From assembly GCA_049324695.1 (NCBI GenBank), contig JBMOMJ010000033.1, positions 248,001 through 312,000 on the forward strand: a stretch of 64,000 nucleotides of DNA. The letters are read 5' to 3'. Shown here in pieces: positions 60,686 to 64,000 of this stretch; the first letter of the stretch is position 1; each line of letters starts with the position of its first letter. The stretch is from PMG-095 sp049324695. GTDB taxonomy: Bacteria > Myxococcota_A > Polyangia > Polyangiales > Polyangiaceae. The position numbers and the translations under genes are program-made. The notes beneath the pieces are model-generated. The model saw nothing but the letters and a program-made list of their open reading frames with translations, did not search any database and was not told the DNA's origin.

Positions 60686-61471
60686 ATGCCGGATTCTGTC
60701 GAGCTCTCCGTTTCGGTACCTGGAATACGTGCGTCTCGCTGCACGACTGAGACACCGCGGACGGGGTTGAAGAGCTACTACGCCGTGGGTCGGGTCGAGC
60801 GCGGGCACCCGGAGTGGTGGGGACGGGGCAGGGTTTGGCGCAGCGGGCCCGGATCGATTCTGGTGAAGGAACCCGGCGACGTGCATCGTGATGTTAGGCA
60901 CAATGGGCCAACGACGTTTACGGTCGTCGTGTTGCCCGCGAACGACGTCGAGCGCGTGCGTGAGATGAGCAAGGTGGCCGCTTTCGCGCAACTCGAAGCG
61001 GCAGATGAACGCGCGGTGCCGTTTCACCGATTGCACGATGCCGTGTGTGCGGGCGCGGATCGGCTTTCACTCGAGGTCGCATTGGCTGAGGCTGTTTCGA
61101 CGTTTGCACGGCTGGCGAAGGCCAACTCGGACCACACGCGCCCAGTGCGGCGGGCGATGGAGTATTTGCGCGGCAAGCTGGCGGATTCGATTACGCTGGA
61201 AGATCTCGCGGGGTACGCGGCGCTGGACAAGTTTCATCTCTGTCGCGCGTTCAGGGCGCAGATTGGTATGCCGCCGCACACGTATCTGACGCACCTTCGC
61301 ATTCAGCGTGCGAAGGAGCTGTTGGCAGCCGGCGTGCGGGCGTCCGAGATCGCTCCCCAGGTCGGCCTTTACGATCAGAGTCAGCTGACGCGTCACTTCC
61401 GTCGCATCGTGGGAACGACGCCCGCGCTCTACGCGAGAACGCAGCCGAGAGCGAGCGTCGTCGCAGTTTGA
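60686..61471 (+). CDS. AraC-family transcriptional regulator
   Basis: 261 residues from ATG 60686. N-terminal cupin-like sensing domain (about 20-100; SYYAVGRVERGHPEWW, GPGSILVKEPGDVHRD) and C-terminal AraC domain with two HTHs: LEDLAGYAALDKFHLCRAFR and ASEIAPQVGLYDQSQLTRHF, then GTTPALYART. Divergent from the SDR gene, the probable target. Confidence 0.94.
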   Translation: MPDSVELSVSVPGIRASRCTTETPRTGLKSYYAVGRVERGHPEWWGRGRVWRSGPGSILVKEPGDVHRDVRHNGPTTFTVVVLPANDVERVREMSKVAAFAQLEAADERAVPFHRLHDAVCAGADRLSLEVALAEAVSTFARLAKANSDHTRPVRRAMEYLRGKLADSITLEDLAGYAALDKFHLCRAFRAQIGMPPHTYLTHLRIQRAKELLAAGVRASEIAPQVGLYDQSQLTRHFRRIVGTTPALYARTQPRASVVAV

Positions 61472-61492
61472 TTGCGAAGGGCGGTCGAGCCC

Positions 61493-63745
61493 TCATTGGA
61501 TGAGAACGCTTTCCGCGGCGTCGACTGGCGTGCCGTCAACGGTGATTTGGTAGGTGAGTTCCGCTGCCGTGGCGCCGACGGTGCTGTCTAGTTGAACGTT
61601 GAATGGGTCGGGGAGGGGCATCGGAATGTCGAATTCGAGGAGTTCGTCTTCGCTGGTGACGGCGAAACTCGAGGCGCTGGCTGACGAGTTGGTGAAGCGA
61701 GCGAGTGCGGTGGTGGCGGGAAGGCTGATGCGTGCACGCATGTTGCTGATGGAGCCGATCGGAAATGAGTTTCGGAAAATGATCGAGAGCAGCCCAGGAC
61801 TAGTGCGAGTGAGTCCGCAAGCGCCACAACCGGGTTCGCCTTCGGGTTGAGGCCAGAGCCAAGGGAAGTCCCAGGGGCTGACGCCGGTGAGTGTGGTGGT
61901 TGGAGCAGTGCCGATTTGAATAGGGCTTGGGACAGGGAGCGAAGGAAGGGTGCCTGGCTCTACCGGTGTTGTGGGGACTGGAGGTTGGAGGCAGGTGGCA
62001 TAGCCCGCGGTGGCAGCGCTGCACAGCGTGATGCGGTGGACGTTGGTGAAGGTATTGGGAGCCAGGATGGGCTCGAAGGGCCGGAAATCTGGTGTGGCGG
62101 AGACGAGATCGCTTGCGGTGTAGAGCGTGCGGATGACTTCGTCGGGAGTGAGGGATGGGGCGTGACTCCAGAGCGCGGCCGCGATACCGGAGACGGAGGC
62201 GGTGGCCATCGAAGAGCCGGACAAGGTGCGCGTGAATACGCCGTCGGGTTGTTGGCGAACGGCGCTCAAGCCGACGGCTGCAAGAACGGACTGACCGGCG
62301 CCTCGCGTCGTGAGTAGCGGTTTGGCGCCGAAATCGAGGGCGCTGACCGCGTATAGGAGGGGAGCGGGTTGGTTGCTGGCCTGGGGCTGCGCAATGCCAT
62401 AGCGGGCTCGGCACTGATTTACGCTGAGCGCGCGCGTCTGGGTCCAGCGCGCGGGGAGGCCAGGCAACTGATCTGGTTGAGCTGGCACGGGGCCGTTGCC
62501 TGCGGCGGCTACGATGAGCGCTCCGCGACAACGTGCGTAGCGGAGCGCGTCGAGGACAACCCAATTCGAGTAGTCGGCGGGTTTGGGCTTGAGAGCGTCG
62601 ATGAGCGCCGCGCTGTCGTAGGCAACGCTCAGGTTGAGGATGGTTCGGGCGTTGGGTGTCGAGTCCATGGCATCCACGGCGTCCAAGATGGCGCGCGCGA
62701 GATCGCCGTGGGATCCGAAGGCGCCGCCGTGCAAGACGTCGCGGCGAACGACAGCAGGAGATGCTTCCGTGTCGCGATATAGCGGAAGGGCGAGATAGTT
62801 TTCAACGTTGACGGCGCAGTTCGGCGAGTCTTTGCAAGCGGTATCGTACGCCAGGAGGCCCACCGCTTTACCGTGAGGATTGTTGTCCGGATCACTCCAG
62901 AGGTTCGCGGCTGTATCGATCACCGCGACGCGCACTGGATGAGGGAGAACACCGGGGAGCCAGCTGACAGTGCCGAGCTGGGCGCGACTCTGCTCGACCA
63001 GCTTTGCGTGCATGTCGGCGTACGCGCCATGCGCAGCGACTTTCGGATCATCCCACTGGATGTCGTCGCCCAATGTTTGAGCGAGCGCCGACAGGTTGGG
63101 CAGCACGTTGGGTGGTGCAACCCAGGCGTAGCTGCAGAAGAGTGAGTTGGCGCCAGCTTCGTCGTGGACTCGGAGCAACGGCCTTCCCACCCAGTGCCCG
63201 ATGTTGGAGGGACACTCGCTTTCGGTACCGGATTGCCCAGGAACGCTGCCGCCGCTGCCGCCGATGCGCACGAGGACGTTGGTGCGTGGGACGGAAGTGC
63301 CCTCGGTGACGACTCCAGGGCACGCGCCACCAAACGAGCCGCATAGCGGTGGGTTGCAGCGGATCTGCGTGGTGGCTCGGCAGCCGTCGCTCAGACGCGT
63401 GACTTCGAGCGTGTGCTCGCCGGACCAAGCACACGTGAGCTGTGCGCTCGCGCCGTTGGCGGCGATGCTGAAGCTCTCTCCGTCCCAGGCATATTCGCCG
63501 TTGGCGCTTATAGGTAGCCAGGCGGACTGGCTGGACGCGCGCTGCGCCGCGTTGGCCGTGAACTGTTGACCGAGATCGACCTCGGCCGAGGCGACGAGGC
63601 CAAAGTTTTCGCAGCTGGACTCAGCGCTCGACACGGAGCCAATCGACTGCTGGCGGGTGCCTGCCGCATCACTTTCAGAACCGCACCCGAGCGCGAGCAC
63701 AAGCGAATGCAACAGCAAGAAATGGACGTTCGAAGGACGGATCAT
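61493..63745 (-). CDS. Subtilisin-like (S8) protease-domain lipoprotein
   Basis: 750 residues from ATG 63745. Lipobox LALGC near residue 20. Residues of about 40-200 form a Cys-containing beta region. The peptidase domain has the Asp motif VRVAVIDTA at about 276, a His in GSHGDLARAIL at about 345, oxyanion Asn in IVAAAGNG and nucleophile Ser in SGSSMATASVSG at about 512. The usual HGTHVAG around the His is replaced by the diverged GSHGDLA. A C-terminal Pro-rich linker and beta-sandwich (about 610-750) follow. Probably a surface protease with altered specificity. Convergent with AraC (21 bases). Confidence 0.85.
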   Translation of the reverse strand: MIRPSNVHFLLLHSLVLALGCGSESDAAGTRQQSIGSVSSAESSCENFGLVASAEVDLGQQFTANAAQRASSQSAWLPISANGEYAWDGESFSIAANGASAQLTCAWSGEHTLEVTRLSDGCRATTQIRCNPPLCGSFGGACPGVVTEGTSVPRTNVLVRIGGSGGSVPGQSGTESECPSNIGHWVGRPLLRVHDEAGANSLFCSYAWVAPPNVLPNLSALAQTLGDDIQWDDPKVAAHGAYADMHAKLVEQSRAQLGTVSWLPGVLPHPVRVAVIDTAANLWSDPDNNPHGKAVGLLAYDTACKDSPNCAVNVENYLALPLYRDTEASPAVVRRDVLHGGAFGSHGDLARAILDAVDAMDSTPNARTILNLSVAYDSAALIDALKPKPADYSNWVVLDALRYARCRGALIVAAAGNGPVPAQPDQLPGLPARWTQTRALSVNQCRARYGIAQPQASNQPAPLLYAVSALDFGAKPLLTTRGAGQSVLAAVGLSAVRQQPDGVFTRTLSGSSMATASVSGIAAALWSHAPSLTPDEVIRTLYTASDLVSATPDFRPFEPILAPNTFTNVHRITLCSAATAGYATCLQPPVPTTPVEPGTLPSLPVPSPIQIGTAPTTTLTGVSPWDFPWLWPQPEGEPGCGACGLTRTSPGLLSIIFRNSFPIGSISNMRARISLPATTALARFTNSSASASSFAVTSEDELLEFDIPMPLPDPFNVQLDSTVGATAAELTYQITVDGTPVDAAESVLIQ

Positions 63746-63868
63746 GACTTTGTATCCCCGGGTTGTGTGCTCCAGGAACTTCGCCGTCATCAATCCAAAG
63801 CTGACCAACTTTTCTCGTTTGCGCGCCGATGTTGGGCTACGCATGTGAGTTTGTTCGAGCGAAGGGCT

Positions 63869-64000
63869 TCAGGGTAGCAGCAGGCGAATGCTGGCCCAAT
63901 CGGCGCTGGCGTCAGAGTGCTTCAACGCGAGCATCGCCGCGCGAACTGCTCTTGCCCAGACGTGTGAGTTAGTTGGCAACACGCCCCGTGCGTCCGAGTT
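63869..64000 (-). CDS. C-terminal end of an unidentified protein (cut by right window edge)
   Basis: Minus-strand frame open from the right edge for 43 codons to TGA at 63869-63871. The end reads SADWASIRLLLP after AVRAAMLALKHSD, with coding-like composition. Same direction as the downstream S8 lipoprotein gene (123-base gap). Too short to identify; could be a chance open frame. Confidence 0.4.
   Translation of the reverse strand, partial: NSDARGVLPTNSHVWARAVRAAMLALKHSDASADWASIRLLLP

Noticed and set aside
59783..61036. Long minus-strand frame of 417 codons overlapping the SDR and AraC genes
   Set aside because: Highly biased Pro/Ser/Arg composition and no motifs; it is the out-of-frame shadow of the SDR gene, whose frame has all family signatures.

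Overview
The window is GC-rich, gene-dense DNA from a Gram-negative bacterium. It most resembles a soil myxobacterium of the Polyangium/Sorangium type. The signs are many lipoproteins whose lipobox Cys is followed by a long Gly/Ser/Asn-rich linker, an AgmX/PglI-type energy transducer, a TonB C-terminal domain fused in front of a TonB-dependent receptor, Cys-rich linkers, two ECF sigma modules and a large set of secreted plant-polymer hydrolases. The taxonomic call is inference from gene content. I found no rRNA, tRNA, CRISPR array, transposase or phage structural gene.

Layout. 1-4.3 kb (minus): TonB-dependent receptor, secreted envelope protein, ECF sigma factor and zinc-finger anti-sigma protein cut by the left edge; the last three genes overlap by 4 bases. 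4.4-7.6 kb: an unrecognised gene, a divergent LysR/SDR pair, a small lipoprotein and a thioredoxin-like protein. 7.8-18.4 kb: secreted carbohydrate-active enzymes (CE15 glucuronoyl esterase, PL10 pectate lyase, GH11 xylanase, GH5 cellulase) interspersed with a beta-barrel/ferritin-like fusion, a basic DUF6496-like protein and a three-gene envelope operon. 18.5-22.9 kb: hybrid histidine kinase, a probable gene remnant and an M11-type metalloprotease.

22.9-33.1 kb holds the most distinctive locus. Eight minus-strand genes (ABC binding protein, permease, ATPase, FAD oxidoreductase, FMN hydroxy-acid oxidase, cytochrome P450, APS kinase, cupin) lie in overlapping or near-touching order. A PAPS-type sulfotransferase and an adenylate-forming ligase diverge from each other just beyond them. 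Together they look like import, activation, oxidation and sulfation of a small molecule.

33.2-40.4 kb: a TPR/winged-helix regulator overlapping a lipoprotein, a LamG remnant, then an ECF sigma / membrane anti-sigma-like / AgmX-type module. 40.5-55.4 kb: a trypsin-like protease with a CBM2-like module, a Uma2 nuclease, an FAD monooxygenase, a phosphoesterase with seven repeats, a PPIase-like/HupE pair, a CAP protein, Cys-rich and other lipoproteins, a CE1-like esterase with a textbook terminator, an AraC regulator and a dihaem cytochrome/beta-barrel pair. 55.5-64 kb: Tat-exported phospholipase C, an HD phosphohydrolase broken by a single-base frameshift next to a YwgA-like partner, a divergent SDR/AraC pair, a subtilisin-like lipoprotein and the 3' end of one more gene at the right edge.

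Start codons were often moved inward from the longest reading frame, using signal peptides, ribosome-binding sites and ATGA/GTGA overlaps. Functions rest on motif recognition by eye; no database search was run.
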